A stretch of 64,000 bases of DNA, from contig JAJEKV010000009.1 of assembly GCA_021234155.1 (NCBI GenBank), forward strand, positions 8,998,546 to 9,062,545, read 5' to 3'. This stretch comes from Isoetes taiwanensis (taxonomy: Eukaryota; Streptophyta; Lycopodiopsida; Isoetales; Isoetaceae). The number at the start of each line of letters is the position of its first letter. Position 1 is the first letter of the stretch. The notes below the pieces were generated by a model, which saw only the letters and a program-made list of their open reading frames with translations, was not told the DNA's origin and did not search any database. This document shows positions 11,600 to 22,780 of the stretch, piece by piece. The translations under genes were made by a program, and so were the position numbers.

Positions 11600-11720
11600 T
11601 GAAATTGATTATTATCGTCTATAGAGACAAATCAACATAAACATATTATTGTATAGGATTAAAAAACCCCGCGCAGAAAAGGTTTTTAGGAAAAACCTTG
11701 ATGATAATAAGCTTACTAAA
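11600..11720 (-). mobile_element. LINE 3'-end fragment of the pentanucleotide-tail family
   Basis: Contains the family's 3' hallmarks read on the minus strand: the TTTTTCCTAAAAACC/AAAACCCCGC block at 11695-11660 and the TCTCTATAGACGATAAT block at 11628-11605, ending in an ATTCAATTC-type tail. Reverse transcriptase sequence is not recognisable upstream. Confidence 0.6.
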
Positions 11721-12043
11721 TATAAGGAATATATGCAGAGTATACTAACTAAGGAATATGTTTAGAATAAGGTAACAATCGATCTATGGTGGGGAGGATG
11801 AGTAGGTTGTGGTGAAGGGATATTGCTTGAGTTGGTGGTAACTAAGGTAGATGACAACGGGAAAGTAAGGGATGGTTGTAGATAACAGAACAATGATAGT
11901 GAACCAGACGTATGTAACCGAGATGGTAGAAGTAGTGGTGAGAAGAAAAGCTATCTGAGAATCTGTCTGGTGCTCAACAGTTTGGGTCCATCCAAGGTTT
12001 GGCCCAGATTTAAGGGCATTTAACGTCTTCCAAGCACCATATA

Positions 12044-12180
12044 CAAAACGCAAATGGATGGATATGCTCCAGTACTAATTTCTGAGCATGCACAACAGAA
12101 AAGAGCCGGCTATAGAGATAGAAAGAATATTCAATTGAGGGGAAAAAAAAAGAAGGAGATTATTAGCTTGCCTCAGGATG
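12044..12180. repeat. Dispersed direct repeat, copy 2
   Basis: Second copy of the repeat at 6969-7089, lying directly beyond the last recognisable GLDH codons. The two copies bracket a 5-kb block rich in insertions. Confidence 0.8.
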
Positions 12181-13754
12181 TACGCTCCCTATATGCATAA
12201 AAGAGGAACATGTTAAATCAACATCCCCACATGGGTCAAGTTCACTGAAAGCCTTAACTGGATAATGCGCTCTTAGGCTAATCTCTCTCTTATCCTTTTG
12301 CTCATCATTGACAATGCGTACATACATGCCAGATCAAATAGTATCACTGGGGCATAGTCCATATACTAAACATAGCTCAATCTTGGCCCAATGTTCAAAG
12401 GCCTTGTAACGATCCCACAATTACTTTTGTGTAGAAGCTTTATACTCGAAGAACTTCGAAGTTGTTGCTTTCCCTTGTGCCTCATCCTCGGATGGTAAGT
12501 ACATGATTATCCCTACCTTCATTGGCCATCTGAAACCCACTGTTGTCCCCCATAATCAAAGCCCAAAATCTCATGACTCCAACCTACTCGGTATCCTTCG
12601 CTGCACTTCCAATACTCAGGCTCCACCTTATTTATCTTGACCACATGTTCCTTATTTAAAAGATCAAAAGCAAGTAGCGTGACACATAATTCACTAAATG
12701 GTGATTGTAAAAGTTCCTCTTCTGAATGAACATGCTTGCTACCAACATCAATTCCAGTCCACATGCTTGCAACTCAAAATCGTATATGTTGATGGACCAA
12801 CAAATTGCATAGCTTTGGGCTATAACTATTTTAAATGTAGTGTTAAGACATGCCCATCCATCCCTAACACGACATGTAGGATGTGCGCATCATGCAATCT
12901 ACCGTTGCATGGCTTCAATGGTAAAAATTATTTAATGGGTGGACACACTTTAATTAACGTTGCCTATAAATGTGTTTGTTACCAAAATTCACAAATACAA
13001 ATTAGAATGCCATGGGGCCATTACTTGTGTTTTTTCTGGACTTCATTTAAGCTTGATATTAGAAGAAGTCTGAATTAGTCTCAAGAAATAGTTCCAATGT
13101 ACCACGAGCCGGGGTCACAAGCTTCATGCTCACAACTTTCTCATCAACTAGTGGTATTCTTGGCCCAGACTATGTGCACCAATCTGAAGATCAAAGCAAA
13201 TATATCCTTAAAGAAGAGCCAGCTAACTAATCTAGACTCATTTCATCATTTTCAAATTAGCTGTCTCAAGGGAATATTCAGTTTAAAAGAGTATCTATAT
13301 AAAGCCTCCAATTGCTGCTCCTTGATTAAAGCAAAATTTTGTAAACTCAAGCCATAAAGTGCCAATTCTTCCACCACATGCTCTACTCTGATGCCTGCTT
13401 GGACAGTCACTCTTTGGCTTTCTTCATCAATCTCAAGAACCTTGTCCATGAGACCCATATTTATCATTCCATCATCACTTAGCCCAATCCCATTAGGCGA
13501 CAACCCTGACCCAAGTGGACAGATTTTATGTTTCTTTTCTTGAGCTGACTTCACCATCTCCTATAATTCTGAAAGAGGTTCAGGTTGATAACAAGCCCTG
13601 GTTTTAGCTTCATGTGTATTACTCCAATATGTCACAACATGTTCCTCATGAAGCTCCTCTTTTCCAGATTGTCCATAAAGTTGAAGATAAATAATAATCC
13701 CACAGCCTCCCAAAAGAAGACTAGATCCAAGATAACGACCCAATTGAGAAGAGG

Positions 13755-13758
13755 CTAT
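13755..13758. other. CTAT target-site duplication, left
   Basis: CTAT directly outside the left inverted end at 13759. The same four bases follow the right end at 22777-22780. Confidence 0.8.
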
Positions 13759-14018
13759 GGGTGTAAATATGGTATTGCTACCCAAAAAAACGCGAAAGCA
13801 CTTAGCACCTAAAGCACTTCCAAGCACTTAGCAACCCGTAGTTATACCTCCCACAATCTCGACCTCGGTTCCTGCGCGCACCTAGCTTCCAGGCACCTTC
13901 CTTTTTTTTGATCCCAATTTGTGTTTCTTTTGCTCTGTTTTTCTCCCGCTCACATCATAGATCAATTATCCGGAACTTACATTCGTGAATCGATTACAAT
14001 GGTAGAGGAGGCGATTCA

Positions 14019-15130
14019 TGGTGAGGATTTCGAAAGGATACACGCCTTTCAAACCATGGTTTGCAGCCTCAGAGCGATTCAATTGGGCGGCAAATAATGT
14101 TACACAAGAACGATTAGAATCAGGTTTGGCAAGAACCCCTCAATCCCAAGTCGGTCGGCACTAAAGTTCTTTGCTATTCACCACATCCCGAAGGCCAAAT
14201 TGGACGGTTTGTTAAGGATTCTTTATCCGATGGGGTTTCAAACAATGAAATGGGGAAGCAATTTGCCCTTGCATTTGCTTGGGAAAATTGCCAAGAAGGT
14301 CTTGAAGATCCCGAAGGCCATCAAATCAATTGGGCTGCATATGGTGCAATGGTTATGGTTTACAAAAGCATAGCAGCCGAGTTCGTGGTGTTAAAGAGAA
14401 ACAAGAAATTGATTCAAAGCCTCGAGTTTGAAAGCAAAAGAGGTAGCAAGTAGTAAACTTGATCGGACAAACTTGAAACCGAATCTGCGGATAGTAGTGA
14501 GAGAATCTGAAAAACTTATGATCAAGAAAACTCAGATGGAAAAAGAAATGCAGGATATAGTTGTTAGCCTGGCAGCTGAAGAAAAGTCAAATGACAAAAT
14601 TTTTAAAAGGCTAACCGAAAAAAGACACAGCATGGAACAATTGAAATCACCGCTTGTTGAAAAAGGGGCCTGCTCATGACACACGAAGTAGAACAGAAAT
14701 AAAGGAGTTGGAGAGAAAGTTAATGTTTGAGGAGTATGCTTGCAGAGTCCATGGAGTCATTATGCACTGAGATCCGTGATCTGATTTTGAAGAAGGGAAA
14801 TTTGGAGGCGTAATTAATTCAACCGGATGGTGACATCAAAGGCAGCCAAGGAATATGCAAAAACCTTGACAGTCTAGGAGACATCAAGAATTCAACTTTC
14901 TGCATCAACACCATCAAGAGAAATTTTCCGTGTTTTTACAAAATTTTTTGTAATGCTTGTGGTTTGGGATTTCCTGATAAGTACAAGCTTTCTTTAATTC
15001 TTGATTGCTCACATGAATATCATGTGATGTGTGCTGCCTTGTTAAAGGAAGGCAAATGTTTGAAATGTGAATGCCTAGTTCCTGAAGACCTTTATGTTGA
15101 GCTTGGCTTGAGCATTCCTCGCTGGGATTG
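14019..15130 (+). pseudogene. Transposon cargo: coiled-coil/RING-like protein, broken
   Basis: Coding sense runs in pieces. One piece is 14019-14160. A second, about 14151-14453, overlaps it in another frame and contains an INWAAYGAMVMVYKS stretch. A third, 14428-14679, is Lys/Glu-rich with coiled-coil character. The last, about 14813-15130, holds a zinc-binding pattern: C-X2-C at 14949 and 14958, C-X1-H-X2-H-X2-C at 15006-15032, then C-X2-C near 15057-15068. This spacing is RING-like, so a ubiquitin ligase or protein-binding role is possible. Frameshifts or unrecognised introns separate the parts. They may form one gene with the charged region and phosphatase that follow. Confidence 0.5.
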
Positions 15131-15640
15131 AGCGTGGTTGCTTCCTTTGATCCTAGATTAAGTTTTCAGGAAATCGATTTGGGATCAAATACGTGTCCGG
15201 CAATTGAAGATGTAGTAGATGTGCAATCTGACCAATTGAAGTCCCCAGATGTGCAATCTGACCAATTGAAGTCCCCTTCTACTAGCACGAAGAGAAGAAG
15301 GTTGAGACATGTCAGGGATGATTCTGATATTGAAACAGAGAATGTTCTGGGACAGGTGACCCCAATGCGCTTAAGAAGTGGCGAAATTTCGGGAAGAAAC
15401 AAAGGCTGCTTCAGATGAGGAGATTGAGTATGTCTTAGACACTCCAACCAGGAAGAAGCAGAAGCAAGATCAAGAAGAAAAAGCTGATGTGGTTGTGAAG
15501 AAGACAGGGAAGGAAAAGAAGACATTGAATAAAGAAGAGACTAGCAAAAAGAAAGGAGGTGGCAAGGCCAAAGCAAAATGTTCGCACCAAAAGCCAAGGT
15601 TACTAGAAAGTATCCTTTGAGAAGGAGAGGTAAAAGAATG
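15128..15640 (+). pseudogene. Transposon cargo: charged, nuclear-type linker region
   Basis: Two overlapping frames (15128-15418 and 15378-15620) read as a highly charged segment. The first contains a perfect tandem repeat of DVQSDQLKSP (DNA at about 15220-15275) followed by a KRRRLRH basic cluster. The second is Lys-rich with TRKKQKQ and SKKKGGGKAKAK, which would suit nuclear localisation or DNA binding. No enzyme motif is visible. It probably links the RING-like part to the phosphatase-like part downstream. Confidence 0.4.
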
Positions 15641-16104
15641 ATGGGAATGATGCAGGCAACGTAACTTGCAAGGCAATGAAGAAGAGGTTGAGAAGGATGT
15701 CATGGACAACATAAACTCAACCCTTGCTGATATTGCAAAAGTGGTTTGAAAGTTCAAAAGAAGTTCATGAAGAGCAACCAATACTAGAACACGCACTAAA
15801 TGTACAAGTCAAAAAGACTATCTCGTACAAGATAAAGGTACAAAACTTGCAGCAAATGATTGAATCCATGAGGGGGAAAAACAACATCCCCTTGAGCGAA
15901 TAATTCATTCCCGATTGTTTAATTTGAATTCTTAAATTATTGTATTCATTATTTGAGTTGTCTTACGTAATCTTGGGGAGTGACCAAGTAGTCCAAAGTG
16001 ATGAGGACTTAAATGTATCCCAATTAACTTCCAGGTCTTGTGCTTTTTTAATTTAATCTCAATATTTGTACTTGAATTTGGGTGTGTATTCACTTGATTA
16101 ATGT

Positions 16105-16941
16105 TGTGAATGTTAGGTCCACTGAAGTACAAAGTGTAAATGTAGCTTCAAGTTCCACTGCACTGCCAATTGTTATTAGGCAAAAGAGATTGCTGATTCT
16201 AGATCTTAATGGCGTTCTCGTGAAGACCTTTAGAAGAAGCAATCAATTGAGGGATGATCTTAAAAAGATAAACCCTCAATAATTAAAATCATCAACAACT
16301 AACAAAGTAGTTGTATTCAGGCCGGGAGTACATGCTTTCTTGGAGGAAGCATCTTACTGGTATGACTTAGCCATTTGGTCCTCTATATGAACAGATTTAA
16401 TGTTCATGAGGTGCTTGATGTCCTATGTCCTGCTAAGAAAGACAAATTCATCTTCATTTGGGACTAGAGTTTCTGTGATGAGATGCCTTTCAAGTATCCT
16501 TTGGAGTCTTCTAATCCTATTTTTATGAAGCCACTCCATAAGGTATATGCAGCTTTCCCTGAGTATGGCAGAAATGTAATTATTGCAGATGATGAGGTTT
16601 ACAAGACATTTCTGTCCCCACCATTTACTTCCATCATGGTGCCTACTTTCACCTGTCAGCCAACTGATGAAATTCTGGATGTTTATTTGCTTCCAATACT
16701 TAGACAGGTGTCACATGCTGAAGATACTTTAGCTGTACTGAAGAATAACACTAGAGCAGAATGTTATACAAGTATTTCCCTGGGTGTTCTTGAAGAATTA
16801 TTCCAGCAGGACATTGGAGCAGATAAGAAACTGCTGGTCAAAGCATACTGCAAGGGCCAGATTCAGTGGTTAGTTGATGCACATCGAAATGTCTTCAGTG
16901 CAGACCAGTTGGTTCATCTACAGAAGTTTTTAGATTCCTGA
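16105..16941 (+). pseudogene. Transposon cargo: FCP1/NIF-type HAD phosphatase
   Basis: HAD-family motifs appear in order. Motif I is LLILDLNGVLV at 16190-16222, where the usual second Asp of DxDxT is Asn. The WSS of motif II is at about 16372-16380. PIFMKPLHKV lies near 16520-16550 and IIADDE (the acidic motif) at 16578-16595. The domain is that of FCP1/NLI-interacting-factor phosphatases, which act on phosphoserines such as those in the RNA polymerase II tail. A TAA at about 16280, a frame change and a TAG near 16467 interrupt it. The last 152 codons (16483-16941) are open. The Asn substitution is seen in some plant members, and the function of that subgroup is not known to me. It sits between the transposon ends on the strand opposite to the transposase. 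Confidence 0.75.
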
Positions 16942-17179
16942 TCCTGGTATAAACTTTGTAAATTGCCTCAATTTTGTTACATAGAGGCATGTAACTATGT
17001 GAGTGCATTTGCCTCCATTTTGCATCTGAGATACTATGAGAGTGCAGATTTGCCTCCATTTTGTAACTACACAAGAATTTTGTACCATCTTGCAATGTAA
17101 TATATCTTCATTCTCTTTCATTATGTGTTCTCGTATGAATTTTCTTGAAATTGCAAAGTTAATCGCGGTCTTGGATGTT

Positions 17180-17430
17180 ATGCTTTCCCAATTCAAGAAA
17201 AAATAGTTTAGACTATAAGACTCCTCACGACCACAACCCAAACCTTTTGCAAATGATTTTAATCTTGGCGGGGAACTCAAAGGAGTTGAGAAGATGTGGA
17301 TTGAATTTGGACTCAAGTATTGCATCGGACCTTGTTCATATTGATGACACTTGACCAGTCAAAATTTGGTCAATGTCCGTGGGTCAAGTCAATTTTTTGC
17401 AGACATGTCTAAGCCGGGAATTTTGGACTC
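17180..17430. repeat. Internal transposon repeat R1, copy 1
   Basis: About 250 bp matching 20660-20895 in the same orientation (CCCAATTCAAGAAAAAA, GCAAATGATTTTAATCTTGG, TTGGTCAATGTCC). The second copy lies in the gap between transposase exons. Confidence 0.75.
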
Positions 17431-17849
17431 ACGAATAAAAAGCAAGATATGTAGAACTAATTTGAAAAGTAATCAAATGTTTGAAGAACAAATGTGAACA
17501 AGAATCAAATGTTTGTGGTGCCTGATGATAATTGAAAAAAAAGAAATTTTTCACATTAATAACACAATAGCCCTGCAGCTCGAATTTAAAAGACATCCGA
17601 GCCCCGCAAAATTACAAAATTGGAGCAAAATTACAAAAAGGATGAAGATGGATGGCCTACTCAAAATTGGTAGGTGTCTAAGTACTTGAAGTCTTCAAAG
17701 AAATCAGTTTGGATTATTGTCACCGCTTGGGCGATTCCACCATTCAACACCGCAATGAGGTTTCTCGGGATTGCAGGTTGCCATATTTAGCGTAATCAAA
17801 TTACCATAAGCATCTGCCTGACCTCTATGATAGTAATAGCATTCTCTCT

Positions 17850-18419
17850 AATGATCAAACTGAGCAGAAGTCATGAGAGGGTTGTTCCTTTCTATGAAGT
17901 AGTACAGCACTGCCAACTGGTAAGTTGCTTTACAAAATTCAACTGCCCATTTTTTCTCCTTCTCTGGCACAACTCGGTCCCTTAAATTGTACCTGCTCTT
18001 ATCACTTTCCTTCAAGACATGATCTATATCTGCTAGAAGATTCTCAAAAAGTCTCTTTCCTTTGCCTTTACCAGTTCCTGAAGAACTAGCAACTGACCCA
18101 CTTCCAGATTTCTTGAGTCAGTAAACAAAATTTTGCCTCTCAAAAAGTCACAAACCGTCCAAAGTTTTTTGCAGCTTTCTAGGTATTGTTTGAAAAGCCT
18201 AGCAGTAGGAGGCCACTGCCTTTTAAGGGAATCCAATTCACGAGCAAATGTAGCATTTGTCTTGATCACATACCTCGGCCTGTGGGGACCCCTGTGTACA
18301 AGAACTCCTCGATCATCCAGAACTGGCAACACACCATCTGGGCCCGGGTCTTTGGTTAAATTATCCCAAGCAGGAGGATAAAAGGAGAAATAATCAAGCT
18401 CGGCCATTTTTCTTGACAA
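17850..18419 (-). CDS. Unidentified gene inside the transposon
   Basis: Open from an ATG at 18419 through 18033 and, after a change of frame near 18033, on to about 17850, a total of roughly 190 residues. The start MSRKMAELDYFSFYPPAWDN is hydrophobic-aromatic. Further on come a GPHRPRYVI stretch and an RQWPPTARLF segment, followed by a Lys/Glu-rich helix and ATYQLAVLYYFIE. No known domain is recognised, and neither a signal peptide nor a metal site is evident. It lies between the phosphatase-like cargo and the transposase, on the transposase strand, and may be an accessory protein of this element family. Confidence 0.45.
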
Positions 18420-18710
18420 AAGCGACTCTGTGAGATGGATCCAAGCGGAGAGACCGGGTAGATCAAGGCGGAGATGAGCGGCTTCTAGGTTAAAAGAATT
18501 CTGAATGCATTTTCGGGTTTAAAGAATTTGCCATTAAGACTGGCGAATGGGCAGGAGAAAACAACAAAGGGCAATTGAAACAGAGAATTCTCCCAAAATT
18601 TGAAGAATTCTCATCAACCGCCAACAATTCTTGTTCAAATCTCCTCCAATCCCTTCACCAACCTCCCAACGATCGAATTCAGGAATTAACCTCCCAGTAC
18701 AGTCAAATTT

Positions 18711-18860
18711 TGAAGACTCTACCTCCCGAAAAAAGCCCATAATAATGAAAGTGATGTAAGTGCTTTAAGTCTTTGCGTGAGAATTCGAACATGCTAAAGA
18801 CAACAAAAAAAAAGGGAAAATACCTTTTGATCCTGCAGTTTGCATCCATTATACTTCATC
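18711..18860. repeat. Internal transposon repeat R2, copy 1
   Basis: Matches 19540-19760 in the same orientation. It includes an AAGTGCTTTAAG motif like the subterminal repeats, an A-rich run and ATACCTTTTGAT, and the GTTTGCATCCATT segment, suggesting a partial duplication of the transposase 3' part. Confidence 0.65.
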
Positions 18861-19539
18861 CATTACCTTCTATGAGGTAGTTGGAATACTACTCATGATT
18901 TGTTGGCAAGTGTCTTCATCCATGGTATACATGTTAGAGTCATCTTCATCCGGATACATGTCAAACTTTGGATGTCTTACAAGATGGCTATAAACACTTG
19001 CCTCGTGTTTGTCCTCCATCAGCTCAAAATTTAGACTACCCGAATTTGTTTGTAATAAAGTCCCTAGACAATAACTTCTTCTACCCCAAACACATTCCCC
19101 ATCCATCCTTATAATTTTCTAGCAAAGTATTCTTTGCTTCATTACACCTAAGCACATAAAAAATCTACCCCTTCTTCATTACCTTCTTCAAAGATTTACA
19201 AAGAAAAATTATCCCCCACTTCTATCATGGAACTCATTACATCATCTTCATCCTCTTCTTTTCCTCAATATCAAACTCGGCCTCTTCTTCATTTTCAATG
19301 TTATCACACACTGTATTCCTAGGCTCCTTTAACCTCAACTCACTTTGTTCTCCCAATCACCAATTCGACTCACATACACACATTTATCCCACTTGAATTG
19401 AATGCAATAGTTGCAAAAGCACGACAATGGTCTATAAGCTACCTTCAAAGAGTTTTCCTTGTCACATGGCCGATCGCATGAATCTTTGTTGTTCCCTTCA
19501 AGGTATGGCATTCAATTCTTTCAGATCTGTCAATGTTTG

Positions 19540-19760
19540 AAGACTCCACCTCCCAGAATAACCTGTAACATCAAGTGCTGTAAGTGCTTTAAGTGCTGGA
19601 CAACAGAATTCAGCACTGTCTAAAAACAACAAAAAAAAAGGAATAATACCTTTTGATATCATTATCAGATGGATGATTTTGAAAGTACAATTGGAGAAAA
19701 TTAACAACCTCATGTGCACACCTAGCAGTTTGCATCCATTGTACTTCATTTGCTCTTGAG
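19540..19760. repeat. Internal transposon repeat R2, copy 2
   Basis: Partner of 18711-18860, lying within the 3' part of the transposase core reading frame. Confidence 0.6.
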
Positions 19761-20659
19761 TTAGTACCCTCTTTATAACTGCACCAGCACCATCATGCTC
19801 ACCTTTGCCATGTGAGCTAGCAAAAAAATTCCATAGGAGATCCTTACCCTTTCTCCCATAAAATCTACCAAGAAAATGGAATGGTCTTGAAGACTTGAAC
19901 TGTGAAGAACAGCCATCACTCCAAAATACATGTTTCTTATATTCAATTCCAATACTTTGCAACCAATCAGCATGCATTTGTAGACAATGTTGGACAAATT
20001 CTGTGTCATGTGTTTTGTCATCACTAATATAGAAATGAGTCTCCTTCACAATACCTTTGAGAGTTTGTTTTCTCTTCTCCTTGGCCGAGTCCTTGTTCTT
20101 CTTGTTCAAGCTCTCTTCCTCTCTCTTCCTTCTTTCTTCTTCTTCTTCTTTCTTCATCCTCCCGTAAGTAATATGCACTAGAATTGAAACCTGATCAGTA
20201 TGCCAATGACGATTGAGCTTCTGTTGGATCTTAAATCCGTAATTTTCTGCAAAGTCTATGACGTAAACAATAGTATCATCCGGGTATGGTTGCCAAGCAT
20301 TTCTTGAATTCCTTAGCTTGCCAATGAGCTTTATAATTATGTGGAACAAAAAAGACTTCATAGTCTTTTTTGCATGCTCATTAAATTCAAAAGGACTGCC
20401 CGTCTTGTAGGCCAATCTAGTAACCTTTGCAGGTTTCTTAGATAGCTTGGCAGTATTCTTTCTTTGGACTTCTTGCTGACAGTTCAATGTCAAATGATTA
20501 GCTCAACTCCTAAAAAGTAATATGCTTGAATTTGATAGTTAGTACCTTTTCAAATACTTTCCATTGGACATTGATAGACTTTTGCTTGTTCCTCTCTTTA
20601 GGACATGTTGGCAACCCGCAATACAAAGACAATGATGGCGGATGTATCGATTCTGAACT

Positions 20660-20895
20660 TTCCCAATTCAAGAAAAAACAAGATAGACTCTAAGACTCCT
20701 TACAGCCACAACCTAATGGTTTTGCAAATGATTTTAATCTTGGCATGAACTCAAAGGGGCTGAGAATATGTGGATTCATCGATCAAGTCTTGCATCGAGC
20801 TTGTTGAAAATGATCACACCGACCGGGTCAAGAATTGGTCAATGTCCCCTGGCGTAATCCAAGATTTTGCACATCACTCTAATAGGATAATTTTG
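20660..20895. repeat. Internal transposon repeat R1, copy 2
   Basis: Partner of 17180-17430, in the same orientation, between the Cys-rich and catalytic pieces of the transposase. Confidence 0.7.
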
Positions 20896-22776
20896 GAATT
20901 CTATCACCTGGATTAGACTCTGACAACTCTGTAGAATACCTGCAAACCTTAGTGCTTCAAATAAAAGCAAGGCACAATGTGATTTAGTTACAGACTTAGT
21001 TATTTCAAGGTAGCAGACTTTGAAATTTCAGAGAACATAAATCTGCAGGCATGAACACTCAATCTTTTCCTGTGTTTGAGTGAAGCTGAGCATTCCTATC
21101 AAGCAGGGACACTCACATACAACCTGGACAAGATAACTCTGTTGAGGAAAAGATGACCAAGACTATCAGACAGGAAACAGGTTTAGATTAGATACTACTT
21201 AAAAGTAATGTACAAGCAAAAGGAAACCATACTTACTTCTTTAACCCACACTTTGTACAAGTCTGCATCAAACACACGTGCTTATGCCACTCTTCACTCT
21301 CATCCTTTTGGCACACCACCATTCTCCAATAATCACTAGTTGATTTAATGGTGTTCTCCTTGGCCATACAGATCTGACCTGGGCCACAAACTTTGCACTT
21401 ACATTTACATTCCTTGTGAACACCATGAGGATCTGTTCTCATATTATTGATGGCCTGCCTTACAAATTCTAAATGCAAATGGTATTGGCAGCAACAAGTC
21501 TCCCTTTCTTTTAATTTTCTAATGTAGCTTGGCCCGGTTTCTCCGAAGCCCTTTGGGACATCTTCATATCTGGATGTTCCTTCTTGAAACCAAGATATAG
21601 TTGAACCTGCACAATGAAAAAATTTAGTTACTTTCTAAACAAAAAGAAAGAAAGAAAGCATTCAAAATGTATGGTCGAAACTATACCTGTGTCATCTCTA
21701 GCAGATGAATAGGATGATCAATTTTCTCACCTTTATCATTCAAATGCTTCCTCACATGCTTCTTATAAGGTGATACTCGTATTTTTCATCCCAATACTTT
21801 TCGATTTTGTGGCTATTTCTTCAGTTGTGAAGGCATCTTTTCTTCTCTTCCTTCCAAACATTGACCACGGGGGGCGACGGATTCTGCAAAAATTGCCTTC
21901 TAAATGCCATGGCAAATGTTTTTCGTGGAATAGATAGAACCCTTGAAATTGCAGATTGATTGATCCCAGGCCCGAACAGTTTGCCATTTGTAGAGTGCTC
22001 TTTCTTGCTTGCAAAATATCGGTTTTTTCTTTGCATTTTTTGGGCCCTGCATTGTCTCTGGACATTGGAAATCATGGTATGCATTACAGCCAGGGTTCTT
22101 GGGATCCGTAATTCTCCTTGCAATGGTAAATGTGTATTTTTCTTCAAAAGTCTTTGAAGAATTCTCCCTTTGTCTAAATCCTCTGAAACATTCCTCACAA
22201 TGTGATTAAAAGAGTCGATTAGCTCTTTTGGATGCTCTTGCAACCTTCTATCAATGAGAAAATGTTTTTCTTCTTCTCATTTGGTGCAATATTTTCTTTT
22301 TTTTTCTTTAGTTTCAATCTCTTTCTGGATTCTCTCTTCCTCTTGGCTTCAAAATCCGGATAAATTCTCCTTTCCCCGATCAGCAATGCTCTCGAATTAG
22401 AATTGGGATTGGCATTCTGATTGAGAATTGCAAGTGAATTATCACCATGAGAACAGATGAAAGATTGAATTGGATTGGAATTGAAGACAATCGGGAAAAA
22501 TCTCATTCTGAAATCTTGAAAAGAATGACAACCAAGAATTTCCCTCTAAGAATCCGGCCATCTAGAAATCCTGCCAAACATGAAAATTCATCTCCCAATT
22601 CGCGCGGGATCATCCATGTCATCGATCCCTACCTCCACGGGATGATCCGTTCTATTTCTGGAGTAATCATCAAACGATGTCGTTGAACGAAAAAGCACTC
22701 GAGGGTAAAGCACCTAAAGCACTTACAGCACTTGTCCGGACAGTGCTTTTTGGGTAGCATTACCATATTTACACCC

Positions 22777-22780
22777 CTAT
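22777..22780. other. CTAT target-site duplication, right
   Basis: Identical to 13755-13758. On the GLDH strand it reads ATAG and supplies the first bases of codon 24. Confidence 0.8.

Larger units (their letters stand above)
18870..22690 (-). pseudogene. Transposase of the 9-kb element (Sola-like, D/D/D-E core)
   Basis: Minus-strand pieces in order. First, 22506-22219 is a Lys-rich start. Next, 22243-21780 contains a helix-turn-helix-like stretch, INQSAISRVLSIPRKTF. Then about 21780-21690 and 21600-21233 form a Cys-rich region with ETCCCQYH, ECKCKCKVCGPGQIC and CTKCG. The catalytic-core candidate is 20493-19498, and an acidic tail is at 19106-18870. The core shows VYVIDFAENYGF (first Asp), FWSDGCSSQFK (second Asp) and FFASSHGKGEHDGAGAV (likely third acidic position). 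The gene would cut and join transposon ends in the nucleus. Frame changes between 22243 and 21763 and a repeat in one gap suggest inactivation. The family name is inferred. Confidence 0.7.
13759..22776. mobile_element. 9.0-kb cargo-carrying DNA transposon (Sola-like)
   Basis: The ends are inverted repeats. Left begins GGGTGTAAATATGG then TATTGCTACCC at 13759. Right is the reverse complement ending at 22776, with one mismatch over about 28 bp. Subterminal copies of AAGCACTTA/CACCTAAAGCAC occur at both ends (13795-13830 and 22690-22740). A 4-bp CTAT duplication flanks it, and the host GLDH frame joins exactly when the element plus one CTAT is skipped. Four-base duplications and a transposase with a D/D/(D or E) core recall the Sola superfamily, but this is from memory and not proven. 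The cargo genes and transposase both contain stops or frame changes, so this copy is probably immobile. Confidence 0.85.

Noticed and set aside
12698-13078. 126-codon plus-strand frame with many Cys
   Set aside because: It overlaps the minus-strand GLDH exons and has no known Cys spacing; most likely antisense shadow of exon and intron sequence.
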